Assembly (NCBI GenBank): GCA_052161625.1
Contig: CP197412.1
Strand: one strand, 5' to 3'
DNA length: 64,000 bases
From: JBKCUI01 sp052161625
Lineage (GTDB): Bacteria; Planctomycetota; Planctomycetia; Pirellulales; Pirellulaceae
Shown: positions 38,550 through 46,528 of the stretch, in pieces
Position numbering within the stretch: the first letter of the stretch is position 1
How the letters are laid out: each line of letters begins with the position of its first letter
Made by a program: the position numbers and the translations under genes
The notes under the pieces: model-generated
The model's database searches: none
Told to the model about the DNA's origin: nothing
Seen by the model: the letters and a program-made list of their open reading frames with translations, nothing else

Positions 38550-39704
38550 ATGGTAGCACCTGAGATACAAGACCGATTGCGAGTTGTTCGCGATAAAGTG
38601 GAGCAAGGCGGAAGGCTGACGATGGAGGATGGCTTATTCCTTTCGTCTCCAGAGACACCGCTGCAGGCCGTCGGTGAATTGGCCAATTACGTTCGGGAGC
38701 GGATCAATGGAAACGTTGGGTATTACAACATCAATACTCACTTAAACCCTACCAACGTTTGTGTTTATCGCTGTCGGTTTTGCGCTTTCCGCTCGGACTT
38801 GCGGGATCCAAAGGGATATGTGATGAGCGATGAGCAGATTCTCGCTCGAGGGCAAGAGGCAGTCGAAAACGGCTGCACCGAAATGCACATTGTGGGAGGG
38901 CTTCACCATCAACGGGGATACGATTGGTACCGAGGGATAATCGAAAACTTGCACCGAGTCTATCCGCAGATTCATTTGAAAGGGTGGACCGCGGTAGAGA
39001 TCAATTGGTTTGAGTTCCTGACCAAGATGAGCTCCAAAGCCATCCTTGAGGATTTGCGCGAGGCAGGGCTAGGAAGCATGCCAGGTGGTGGAGCGGAGAT
39101 ATTTCATCCCGAGGTTCGGGATCAGATTTGCGAGCACAAAGCGAACACACATAAGTGGTTGGAAATTCATCAATCTGCGCATGAAATCGGGTTGAAGACG
39201 AATTGCACAATGCTCTATGGGCATGTGGAGCAGGCCTATCACCGCATCGATCATCTGTTGAAGTTGCGAGGGTTGCAGGATAAGACCGGAGGTTTCCAAA
39301 CATTCATACCGCTGGCGTTCCATCCGGAGAACACCAAGCTTTCGCACTTGAAGAAGCCTTCCGCGTTGATGGATCTTCGGACAATGGCGGTATCGCGGTT
39401 GATGCTAGACAACGTTCCTCACATCAAAGCGTATTGGATCATGCTTGGTATCGGTACGGCCCAAACCGCATTGGCTTACGGCGCCGACGATATCGATGGA
39501 ACGGTCCGACATGAACTGATCTATCACGACGCGGGGGCGACGACACCGGAGATTTTGAGCGTGGAGCAGATCAAGCAATTGATCGTTGAGGCAGGGCGCG
39601 AGCCTGTCGAACGGGATACCGTTTACAGACGCGTGTATCGCAATCCTGATGACTTCAAAGCATGGAGCATTGGGGAGGATGTGCCCGTCTTGCTCAGTGT
39701 TTGA
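38550..39704 (+). CDS. mqnE: Aminofutalosine synthase MqnE (radical SAM)
   Basis: 384 aa. The radical-SAM cluster motif is C71-x3-C75-x2-C78 (NPTNVCVYRCRFCAF). Segments LKGWTAVEINWF, SMPGGGAEIFHPEVR, NCTMLYGHVE and FIPLAFHPENT are characteristic of MqnE, which joins 3-[(1-carboxyvinyl)oxy]benzoate to SAM to give aminofutalosine. MqnC and CofH share the fold, but the GGAEIF and PLAFHPENT pattern and the NPTN start favour MqnE. AAGGAG lies 10 bases before ATG 38550. The last 11 bases overlap tail-to-tail with speD on the other strand. mqnA, mqnB, mqnC and mqnD are not in the window. Confidence 0.92.
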   Translation: MVAPEIQDRLRVVRDKVEQGGRLTMEDGLFLSSPETPLQAVGELANYVRERINGNVGYYNINTHLNPTNVCVYRCRFCAFRSDLRDPKGYVMSDEQILARGQEAVENGCTEMHIVGGLHHQRGYDWYRGIIENLHRVYPQIHLKGWTAVEINWFEFLTKMSSKAILEDLREAGLGSMPGGGAEIFHPEVRDQICEHKANTHKWLEIHQSAHEIGLKTNCTMLYGHVEQAYHRIDHLLKLRGLQDKTGGFQTFIPLAFHPENTKLSHLKKPSALMDLRTMAVSRLMLDNVPHIKAYWIMLGIGTAQTALAYGADDIDGTVRHELIYHDAGATTPEILSVEQIKQLIVEAGREPVERDTVYRRVYRNPDDFKAWSIGEDVPVLLSV

Positions 39705-40086
39705 TCTGGAAATTGTCTTGTGTGGGATCGGTAGTGATGCGGCGTTCCGATGTAGAACGCTTCGTGCTCGTGGGTTGAAAAGCACGGATCAAGTAATCGA
39801 AGGAACGCTGTACATCGATCCGATCCGAGCAGGAAAAGTAATCGATACAAACCGCTCGATGTTCCGGCCAGGTATGAATGGCGACGTGTGATTCGGCGAT
39901 GATAACGACCCCGGTCAATCCGAAGGGCGAGAACGCATGGAAGCAACGCTGGACGATGGTGGCTCCGGATAGTAGCACTGCTTCGCAAACGATCTGCTCT
40001 AATTGTGCAGGCGTATCCGGTATGTTTTGGCAACCGGATAAATCGAGAAACCAGTGTCGACCTAACAGTGTTTCGTCCGTGTTCAT
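39694..40086 (-). CDS. speD: S-adenosylmethionine decarboxylase proenzyme (small bacterial class)
   Basis: 130 aa. Makes decarboxylated SAM, the aminopropyl donor for spermidine. The self-cleavage site is E65-S66-H67 in IIAESHVAIHTWPE, where the serine becomes the pyruvoyl group. HAFSPFGLTGVV and IDYFSC (C86) match the family's conserved His/Cys. The open frame runs to 160 aa, but ATG 40086 overlaps the pdxA stop as ATGA and gives the normal length. A spermidine synthase is not visible nearby. The 3' end overlaps mqnE by 11 bases on the opposite strand. Confidence 0.93.
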   Translation of the reverse strand: MNTDETLLGRHWFLDLSGCQNIPDTPAQLEQIVCEAVLLSGATIVQRCFHAFSPFGLTGVVIIAESHVAIHTWPEHRAVCIDYFSCSDRIDVQRSFDYLIRAFQPTSTKRSTSERRITTDPTQDNFQIKH

Positions 40087-41168
40087 CGGGTGACCTCTTC
40101 GTTCGCCACGCCGCAAAGTCGAACAGCGGTCAGGATAGCTTGGGACATCCCCGTCGCCTTCGCAATATTTCTCCACGCGATGTCATGAGCCGTTCCGTGA
40201 GCGACACTGGTTCGAACAATGGGGAGGCCGAGCGTGATGTTCACGGCGTCGAACATATCGAGTAGTTTGAGGGCGATGTGACCTTGGTCGTGATACATTG
40301 CAACGACGGCATCGAACTCACCCTCGGCTGCTTTCGGCATAAGGGTGTCAACGGGATAGGGGCCTGAGACGTTGAAACCGGAAGCTGCCGCTTTCGCGGT
40401 TGCTGGAGCGATGATGCGCCATTCTTCATCCCCGAATCGACCAGATTCACCTGCGTGGGGATTGAGCGCGGTGACGGCGATCTTGGGATGACCATCGAGG
40501 GCCAATGAGCGTCGGATACGAGCGAAGACGCGGTGTGCCAGCTGGATCTTTTCGATGATATTGTTTTCAGTGATGTGTTCGAACACGTCCCGAAGCGCCA
40601 TGTGGAGCGTCACGTGCACCACGCCTAACCCCGCTGGTCCGCCATGTTTGGGAGGTCCAGGAGGAAGGTAAAGCATCATCGCATGATCCGTCACATTGCA
40701 CAGATAGGCCAGCAGTTCGGTGTGTCCTGGCCAGTCGTGGCCCGCCAATTGGAGCGACTTCTTTTGAAGCGGGGATGTGACGACGGCATCGACTCGGCCA
40801 GCGAGGGCGAGATCGGTAGCGCGCACCAGCGCGTCGTAGGCAGCTTGGCCCCCCTGAGCTTGAATGGATGGTTCGATATGGTGTCCCCAATCATCGGGCC
40901 CCGCAGGGATGCAATAAACTTGCTGGGGCGAAGATTGGCAGGGTGTGAGGGGAATCGATTCGGGAGAGTCGACGATTTGGATATCCAAGTCGACGCGGGT
41001 GACGTGGCAGGCGAGTCGCAAAGCTTGTGGCGATCCAATCACGACGAACCGAGCGGCTTGTTGCAGCTTTGGATCGGCAAGCGACTTAGCCGTGATCTCC
41101 GGCCCGACGCCGGTGGGGTCGCCAAGCGTGATCGCGACGATGGGGCGTTTGAAGGAATCGGATTGCAA
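40083..41168 (-). CDS. pdxA: 4-hydroxythreonine-4-phosphate dehydrogenase PdxA
   Basis: About 361 aa. NAD-dependent step of deoxyxylulose-5-phosphate-dependent pyridoxal phosphate synthesis. ITLGDPTGVGPEI is the family N-terminus; the metal-binding histidines lie in WPGHTELLAYL, YHDQGHIALK and HGTAHDIAW. The frame stays open to 41498, which would put about 325 bases inside the TlpA-like gene and add non-family sequence. The likely start is TTG 41168, 4 bases after the TlpA-like TAA. It is translationally coupled to speD by an ATGA overlap. Confidence 0.9.
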   Translation of the reverse strand: MQSDSFKRPIVAITLGDPTGVGPEITAKSLADPKLQQAARFVVIGSPQALRLACHVTRVDLDIQIVDSPESIPLTPCQSSPQQVYCIPAGPDDWGHHIEPSIQAQGGQAAYDALVRATDLALAGRVDAVVTSPLQKKSLQLAGHDWPGHTELLAYLCNVTDHAMMLYLPPGPPKHGGPAGLGVVHVTLHMALRDVFEHITENNIIEKIQLAHRVFARIRRSLALDGHPKIAVTALNPHAGESGRFGDEEWRIIAPATAKAAASGFNVSGPYPVDTLMPKAAEGEFDAVVAMYHDQGHIALKLLDMFDAVNITLGLPIVRTSVAHGTAHDIAWRNIAKATGMSQAILTAVRLCGVANEEVTR

Positions 41169-41172
41169 GGGA

Positions 41173-41781
41173 TTACTGCTTTCTCGCGGCTTCGATGGAA
41201 TTTTTGAGCGTGTTACCGCTGATGGTTCCGCGCCAGATATCGGCGATCTTTCCCTGTTTGTCCAGGACGATTGTGGTGGGATAGCTGAATCCTCCCGACT
41301 TGAATAGCAAACTGACTTGCTGACGTGAGAATTCGACTGGATCCCAGTAGATGGGCATGTCTTCGATCTTTTCTCGATCCAGGTACTTCTTCGTGTAGAA
41401 AGCCAGGTCATCCTTGGTTTCAGGAGACCGATCTCCGCATGCGACACTCGCGAACTCCACATCCTGGGAGTCGATGTATTCCTTTTGCAATGTTGCAAAC
41501 TCTGGATATTCCATCAGGCAGGGCCCGCACCAAAAGCCCCAAAAGTGGAGGACGAGGACTTTGCCTTGCATCTCAGCGAGATCGAGTGGTTTTTCGGTAA
41601 ATAGGAGAGGCTGCAAATCGAGTTCCCCGATTGGGGTTCCTCGAAGCCGGGTTTCTTCTCGCCCGAGGTAGACCAGAGCAGTGATGCCAACGGTCATGAA
41701 GAGGGCTGCCAGCAGGAGCGGAAGGTAGGATGGTTTTGCAAACTTCTGGGGGCTTGGAGCAGACGAGGTGGAATCGCTCAT
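41173..41781 (-). CDS. Membrane-anchored TlpA/ResA-like thioredoxin
   Basis: 202 aa. One N-terminal transmembrane helix (about 19-40) anchors a periplasmic thioredoxin fold. The active site is WCGPC (C85, C88) in HFWGFWCGPCLMEYPEF, with the cis-proline region GGFSYPTTIVLD. Expected to be a reductant or disulfide carrier outside the cytoplasm. ATG with AAAGGG about 5 bases upstream. First gene of the - strand unit with pdxA and speD; no cytochrome c maturation genes are nearby, so the partner is unknown. Confidence 0.88.
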   Translation of the reverse strand: MSDSTSSAPSPQKFAKPSYLPLLLAALFMTVGITALVYLGREETRLRGTPIGELDLQPLLFTEKPLDLAEMQGKVLVLHFWGFWCGPCLMEYPEFATLQKEYIDSQDVEFASVACGDRSPETKDDLAFYTKKYLDREKIEDMPIYWDPVEFSRQQVSLLFKSGGFSYPTTIVLDKQGKIADIWRGTISGNTLKNSIEAARKQ

Positions 41782-41826
41782 AGATACCCTTTGCCTATCG
41801 ATATGGGAGATGGGAAGCGGCGAGGC

Positions 41827-41916
41827 CCTGTCGGCGACAGGATCGATCTATTCTTCGAGATTTGGCCATCCAGAAAACCCCAAACTTTGTTCAAAATCGG
41901 TGGCGGGGTTGCCACT
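41827..41916. promoter_or_regulatory. Divergent control region with two hairpins
   Basis: The 230-base gap between the TlpA-like gene and the CP-ATP-grasp gene holds two inverted repeats. CCTGTC GGC GACAGG at 41827-41841 has a 6-bp stem; GGTGGC/GCCACT at 41899-41916 has a 6-bp stem including one G-T pair. Both could be operators or leader structures of the + strand operon. I saw no convincing -35/-10 pair. Confidence 0.3.
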
Positions 41917-42011
41917 GAGGAGAAATTTCTTGTAAGAATGGGAGTGCCTTGCAATCCTCTCTCTTGGCACAAAGAATCAAAGGCTGACGCTCGGAAACCA
42001 GAGTTAGGTGT

Positions 42012-43517
42012 ATGCACGTGCAGAGAATGTCGATGGACGGTATCGAATATCGAGTGGATAACTCGAATCATGACCCGTTGGGTATCGCTGCCTATCAAAC
42101 CAGTGGGTTCTTCGATGAAATGTTCAATGAGCGCGGGGAGGCTCGTGCCGCAGCAAAGTTTCTTGTGAACAAGCTGGCTGGGTTGGCGTCTGGGGAGTTG
42201 CAGCTTCGACAGAAGGCGGCCGATCACGAATTGCTCAATATGGGCATCACGTTCAATGTCTACGGTCATGCCGCTGGGACCGAAAAGGTCTGGCCCTTCG
42301 ATTTGATTCCACGAATCATCGAAGAGATGGAGTGGCAGTCGATTGAGTTGGGCTTGAAACAACGCATACGAGCTCTGAACATGTTCATCGACGACATGTA
42401 CCACGAACAACGGATCGTGAAGGATGGCGTCTTCCCGGAGTACATGGTGCAAACGAGCAAAGGGTATCTACACCAAATCCAGGGGATGAATCCGCCGAAA
42501 GGAATTTGGTGTCACATCACCGGCACCGATTTGGTTCGGGGGGCTGATGGGCAAGTCTATGTGTTGGAAGATAACCTTCGATGCCCATCCGGGGTGTCGT
42601 ATGTGATCGAGAACCGGGAAGTGATGAAGAGGACGTTTCCTCAATTGTTCGACGGCCAGTCGATCTTGCCCGTGGAAACGTATCCCGAGCAATTGCTCAA
42701 GATGTTGCAATATGTTGCACCCGAGGGGGTGAGAGATCCGACCGTGGTGGTGCTGACGCCAGGTATCTACAACTCTGCATATTTTGAACACTGCTTTCTA
42801 GCCCAGCAAATGGGAGCGGAGTTGGTCCAGGGGAGTGATTTGTTGGTCCACGATGGTTGCGTTCACATGAAAACGACCAAGGGACTGAAACGGGTCGATG
42901 TCATCTACCGACGCATCGACGACGCGTTCCTCGACCCGGATTGTCTTCGAGCCGATTCGACCTTGGGTGTGCGAGGGTTGATGGATGTTTACAGAAAGGG
43001 ACGTGTGGCGCTGGTGAATGCGCCTGGTACGGGGGTAGCGGATGATAAAGCCGTATACGCATATGTACCGAAGATGATCCAATATTACTTGGGAGAAGAA
43101 ATCAGTCTCCCGAATGTCCCGACGTACTTGTGTGCCGAGGAAGAAGAGCGGCAGTATGTGTTGGACAATATCGCAGACTTGGTTATTAAACCTGCGAACG
43201 AATCGGGCGGTTACGGTATTATGCTCGGTCCAAAAGCAACGAAGGAGCAACACGATCAATATCGGGACTTGATTCGATCGAATCCTCGCAATTACGTCGC
43301 GCAACCCATGTTGGCACTTTCGACTGTTCCGACGCTTTGCGGCGACAGGCTTGACGGACGCCACGTGGACCTTCGCCCCTACATTTTGTATGGCGAAGAG
43401 ATTTACATTGTCCCCGGTGGATTGACCCGCGTCGCGTTGGTCAAAGGCTCGCTCGTCGTGAACTCCTCTCAAGGAGGCGGCAGCAAAGATACTTGGGTTT
43501 TGCGATCGAAAGGCTAG
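42012..43517 (+). CDS. Circularly permuted ATP-grasp protein (DUF404/DUF407)
   Basis: 501 aa, full length for the family. Conserved segments include GITFNVYGHAAGTEKVWPFD, LVRGADGQVYVLEDNLRCPSG, ALVNAPGTGVADDKAVYAYV, LVIKPANESGGYGI and SSQGGGSKDTWVL. These proteins are predicted to form amide or peptide bonds using ATP, probably modifying a peptide or small molecule; the real substrate is unknown. ATG 42012 has AGG a few bases upstream; in-frame ATGs at 42027 and 42033 are alternatives. Its usual partner, an alpha-E domain gene, follows after 9 bases. Confidence 0.9.
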   Translation: MHVQRMSMDGIEYRVDNSNHDPLGIAAYQTSGFFDEMFNERGEARAAAKFLVNKLAGLASGELQLRQKAADHELLNMGITFNVYGHAAGTEKVWPFDLIPRIIEEMEWQSIELGLKQRIRALNMFIDDMYHEQRIVKDGVFPEYMVQTSKGYLHQIQGMNPPKGIWCHITGTDLVRGADGQVYVLEDNLRCPSGVSYVIENREVMKRTFPQLFDGQSILPVETYPEQLLKMLQYVAPEGVRDPTVVVLTPGIYNSAYFEHCFLAQQMGAELVQGSDLLVHDGCVHMKTTKGLKRVDVIYRRIDDAFLDPDCLRADSTLGVRGLMDVYRKGRVALVNAPGTGVADDKAVYAYVPKMIQYYLGEEISLPNVPTYLCAEEEERQYVLDNIADLVIKPANESGGYGIMLGPKATKEQHDQYRDLIRSNPRNYVAQPMLALSTVPTLCGDRLDGRHVDLRPYILYGEEIYIVPGGLTRVALVKGSLVVNSSQGGGSKDTWVLRSKG

Positions 43518-43526
43518 GGAATTGAG

Positions 43527-44489
43527 ATGTTATCACGAGTCGCCAATTCGATATTTTGGATGAGCCGCTACACCGAACGTGCAGAAAATGTAGCGCGATT
43601 TATTGACGTCACCCTCAACTTGACGATCGACATGGGATTCGATCGTCAACTGCAGTGGGAACCGTTGATTTACACGACGGGGGATCATGAGCTCTTTTTC
43701 GAGCGGTATCCCGTTGCCAATCAAGAGAACGTCATTCGGTTTCTCACCTTTGATGATGAGAACCCGAACTCGATCATGTCCTGCCTGCAGCAAGCTCGCG
43801 AGAACGCCCGAACCACACGAGAAATGATTAGCAGTCAGATGTGGGAGGAATTGAACAAGTTCTACTTGCTCGTTCGCGATGCTCGCAACGATTCTCGTGC
43901 GATAGCTTCCCCGTTTGAGTTCTTTGGACGCATCAAGCAAGCGGGCTATTTACTGGAAGGGGTGACCTATGGGACGATGTCGCATGGCGAAGCATGGAAC
44001 TTTGGACGCTTGGGGACGCTGATCGAACGCGCGGACAAAACCTCCCGAATTTTGGATGTGAAGTTCTATCTGCTCCTTCCGGGTGTGGAGCTGGTCGGGA
44101 CCCCTCTGGATATCAGTCAATGGGGAACCTTGCTCAAGAGTGCTAGCGCGCTCGAGATGTATAGAAAGCGATTCGGACGGCTCTCACCGAAGCATGTCGT
44201 TCAATTCTTGTTATTGGACCGCAACTTCCCACGCGCGGTACGCTTCTGTATCATCCGCGCGGAGCAGTCTCTGCTCAACATAACGGGAGGAACTCCCGGT
44301 AATTTCAATAATCGCCCCGAACAATTGCTGGGACGACTGCGAAGCGAGCTCGATTACATGCACATCGACGATATCATGAGCGTCGGACTTCATGAGTCGA
44401 TCGACGATTTGCAACTTCAGCTCAATACAGTCGGAGAGGCAATCTCGGATACCTTTTTTGCACTCACTCCGCAGCTTGCCGCGAGTTGA
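43527..44489 (+). CDS. Alpha-E domain protein (DUF403)
   Basis: 320 aa, all-helical. The N-terminus MLSRVANSIFWMSRYTERAENVARF is the hallmark of this family (quoted in two parts: MLSRVANSIFWMSRY, then TERAENVARF). EAWNFGRLGTLIERADKTSR is the second conserved block. Members are almost always encoded next to CP-ATP-grasp proteins and are thought to act with them, often together with a transglutaminase-like peptidase. No transglutaminase gene is present here. GGGA precedes the ATG. Confidence 0.9.
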   Translation: MLSRVANSIFWMSRYTERAENVARFIDVTLNLTIDMGFDRQLQWEPLIYTTGDHELFFERYPVANQENVIRFLTFDDENPNSIMSCLQQARENARTTREMISSQMWEELNKFYLLVRDARNDSRAIASPFEFFGRIKQAGYLLEGVTYGTMSHGEAWNFGRLGTLIERADKTSRILDVKFYLLLPGVELVGTPLDISQWGTLLKSASALEMYRKRFGRLSPKHVVQFLLLDRNFPRAVRFCIIRAEQSLLNITGGTPGNFNNRPEQLLGRLRSELDYMHIDDIMSVGLHESIDDLQLQLNTVGEAISDTFFALTPQLAAS

Positions 44490-44516
44490 TGCCTATTGCT
44501 CCCAAAAAGGATGGAC

Positions 44517-45305
44517 ATGGATTTAAGGGGACGGACAGCGCTGATCACAGGCGGGACGCAAGGGGTCGGGGCGGCGATTGCTAAGAGGATTGCCAAGGCG
44601 GGTGGAAATGTAGTCATCCATGGCAAGTCGGAGGACGAATTTGCGAACGCTACGGTCGCGGCCTGCCGAGCCACGGGGGTCGAGGCGACCTTGATTTGTT
44701 CCGATCTCTCCCTGCCCGTCCAAGAAACGTTGAGGCTCCTTTCCCCCGAGTCTCACCCGGCATTGTCTCACGTTTCGCTCCTCGTCAACAATGCAGGTGT
44801 CTTTATCGATTCCTCGTTCTTGGAAATGGACGAGTCGACATGGTGCAAAACGTTTCGAATCAACGTGGAGACGGGGTACTTTCTTACGCAGGCGTTTGCC
44901 AAGCGGTGGATCGCACATGGTACCGCCGGCCGAGTCCTGTTCACCGGATCGATCAATGGATTTTTGGCGGAGCCTGGGCATACGGCATACGATGCCTCGA
45001 AAGCCGCAGTCGGCGGGATGGTCCGATCACTGTGTGTGGCGCTCGCTCCACACCGCATCCGTGTGAACTCTATTGCTCCAGGTTTGGTACGAACCCCCCT
45101 GACGAACCAAGTCCTCGAGGCACGGCCCGACGTGTTGCGTTGGATGGAATTGCATACGCCGAACGGTCAAGTACCCGATGCGGAGGTGTGCGGTGGTCTG
45201 GCGGTCTTTTTGCTAAGCGATGAGGCAGAGCACATCCACGGTCAGACCATCTTTGTCGACGGAGGGATGAGTATTTGGCAGCAACCCGACCTCCCAATCG
45301 ATTGA
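44517..45305 (+). CDS. Short-chain dehydrogenase/reductase
   Basis: 262 aa. Classical SDR with cofactor motif TGGTQGVG (11-18), NNAG, and catalytic S145, Y158 and K162 (SINGF and YDASK). The C-terminus HGQTIFVDGGMSIW is the usual SDR end. It oxidises or reduces an alcohol or ketone with NAD(P); the substrate cannot be deduced. ATG 44517 is chosen because AAGGA lies 5 bases upstream; ATG 44511 and TTG 44496 are in frame but poorly placed. It sits 27 bases after the alpha-E gene and 28 before a glycosyltransferase. Confidence 0.88.
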   Translation: MDLRGRTALITGGTQGVGAAIAKRIAKAGGNVVIHGKSEDEFANATVAACRATGVEATLICSDLSLPVQETLRLLSPESHPALSHVSLLVNNAGVFIDSSFLEMDESTWCKTFRINVETGYFLTQAFAKRWIAHGTAGRVLFTGSINGFLAEPGHTAYDASKAAVGGMVRSLCVALAPHRIRVNSIAPGLVRTPLTNQVLEARPDVLRWMELHTPNGQVPDAEVCGGLAVFLLSDEAEHIHGQTIFVDGGMSIWQQPDLPID

Positions 45306-45333
45306 TGCGATCGACATCGCAAGGAGCTTAGCC

Positions 45334-46491
45334 ATGGAGGGGACTTCGGGATCGATCCGAGTCGCATTCACCAGTGATATCTTCGAATACCAGGCGACGG
45401 GGGGAATCGGTCGCTACTTTTCGGAATTGATCGCGCAGCTCCATCAACGGCCCGATTGCCGTGTCACCATCGACGCTTGGGTGCACTGCTGCACCTACCT
45501 ACGAGATAAAAGGGAGTTGCATCCGAGAATAGCCCCTTACTATCTACCGAAGTTTCGGGGGGCGGGAAATCTCCTGCGATTCGTGAATCGTGTTTGTCGA
45601 CCCCTGCGAAGTCGACGCACCGATATTCGGCACTGGACCTACTACCCTAAAGGAGACGTAGATTGGTCGGTTCCCAACGTCGTTACCTTCTACGATATGA
45701 TCCATGAGAAGATTGCGAACAAGCAAAAACTGTTGCCGATTAAGAAAACCTGTGCGGAGAGAGCGGCTCATCTGATCGCAATTTCGGAGTGTACGAAACG
45801 AGACATGGTCGAGTGGTTACAAGTCGCTCCAGATCGAATCACCGTGGTCCCACTCGCTTCGGATTTGCATAGCCATTTCAAGAAAGAGGTTATTGAAAAT
45901 CGTTGGGAATTGTTGACCAGTACGACTCCGATTGCACAAGGCCGATTTATCCTCTGGGTCGGTGCACGGCATGGTTATAAAAATTTTCAGGGGCTGATTC
46001 ACGCACTGAGCCAGTCACGCTGCAAGAAGGAAATTCAAGGGATCGTCTGTGTTGGAGGGGAGCCCCTTACCCCTGCGGAGCGAGAGAGTTACAGCAAAGT
46101 GGTAGGAGCGGAATTCCCCATCCACGCACTCAGGGCAGACGACCTATCGTTGGCGGCGCTCTATGCTCATGCGTTTTGTTTTGTCTGCCTTTCACTCTAT
46201 GAAGGATTTGGTATTCCACCGCTCGAAGCGATGGGGTTGGGATGCCCAGTGATCTCATCGAACCGGAGTTCGCTCCCGGAGGTCGTGGGGGATGCAGGGA
46301 TTCTCGTGGATCCAGAATGTCCACACGAAGTCAGTCATGCGATCGATTTACTTTGGGAATCCGAGTCAAAGCGATTGGAATTCGCGCGATTGGGAGGGCA
46401 TCGCGCGGAAGCATTTTCGTGGAAACGTTGTGCGGAGGAGACTTGGCAAGTCTACCGAAAAATTGTGGCCAACGAACGTGCAGGGCTGTGA
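45334..46491 (+). CDS. GT4-family glycosyltransferase
   Basis: 385 aa GT-B enzyme. N-terminal FEYQATGGIGRYFSELIAQL is the glycine-rich acceptor loop. FILWVGARHGYKNFQGLIHA starts the donor-binding domain. LYEGFGIPPLEAMGLGCPVI contains the E-x7-E motif, and AGILVDPECP the usual C-terminal signature. Likely a mannosyl- or other hexosyltransferase for surface glycans. AAGGAG lies 8 bases upstream of the ATG. It is co-directional with the SDR and the metal permease; whether they form one transcription unit is inferred from the short gaps. Confidence 0.9.
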   Translation: MEGTSGSIRVAFTSDIFEYQATGGIGRYFSELIAQLHQRPDCRVTIDAWVHCCTYLRDKRELHPRIAPYYLPKFRGAGNLLRFVNRVCRPLRSRRTDIRHWTYYPKGDVDWSVPNVVTFYDMIHEKIANKQKLLPIKKTCAERAAHLIAISECTKRDMVEWLQVAPDRITVVPLASDLHSHFKKEVIENRWELLTSTTPIAQGRFILWVGARHGYKNFQGLIHALSQSRCKKEIQGIVCVGGEPLTPAERESYSKVVGAEFPIHALRADDLSLAALYAHAFCFVCLSLYEGFGIPPLEAMGLGCPVISSNRSSLPEVVGDAGILVDPECPHEVSHAIDLLWESESKRLEFARLGGHRAEAFSWKRCAEETWQVYRKIVANERAGL

Positions 46492-46528
46492 TGGACCGAT
46501 CCCACTGGTCCCGCGTATACTGACGTCC

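Noticed and set aside
38550..39704. MqnC or CofH as identity of the radical SAM enzyme
   Set aside because: The sequence blocks SMPGGGAEIF and PLAFHPENT together with the NPTN motif before the cluster cysteines match the MqnE branch better.
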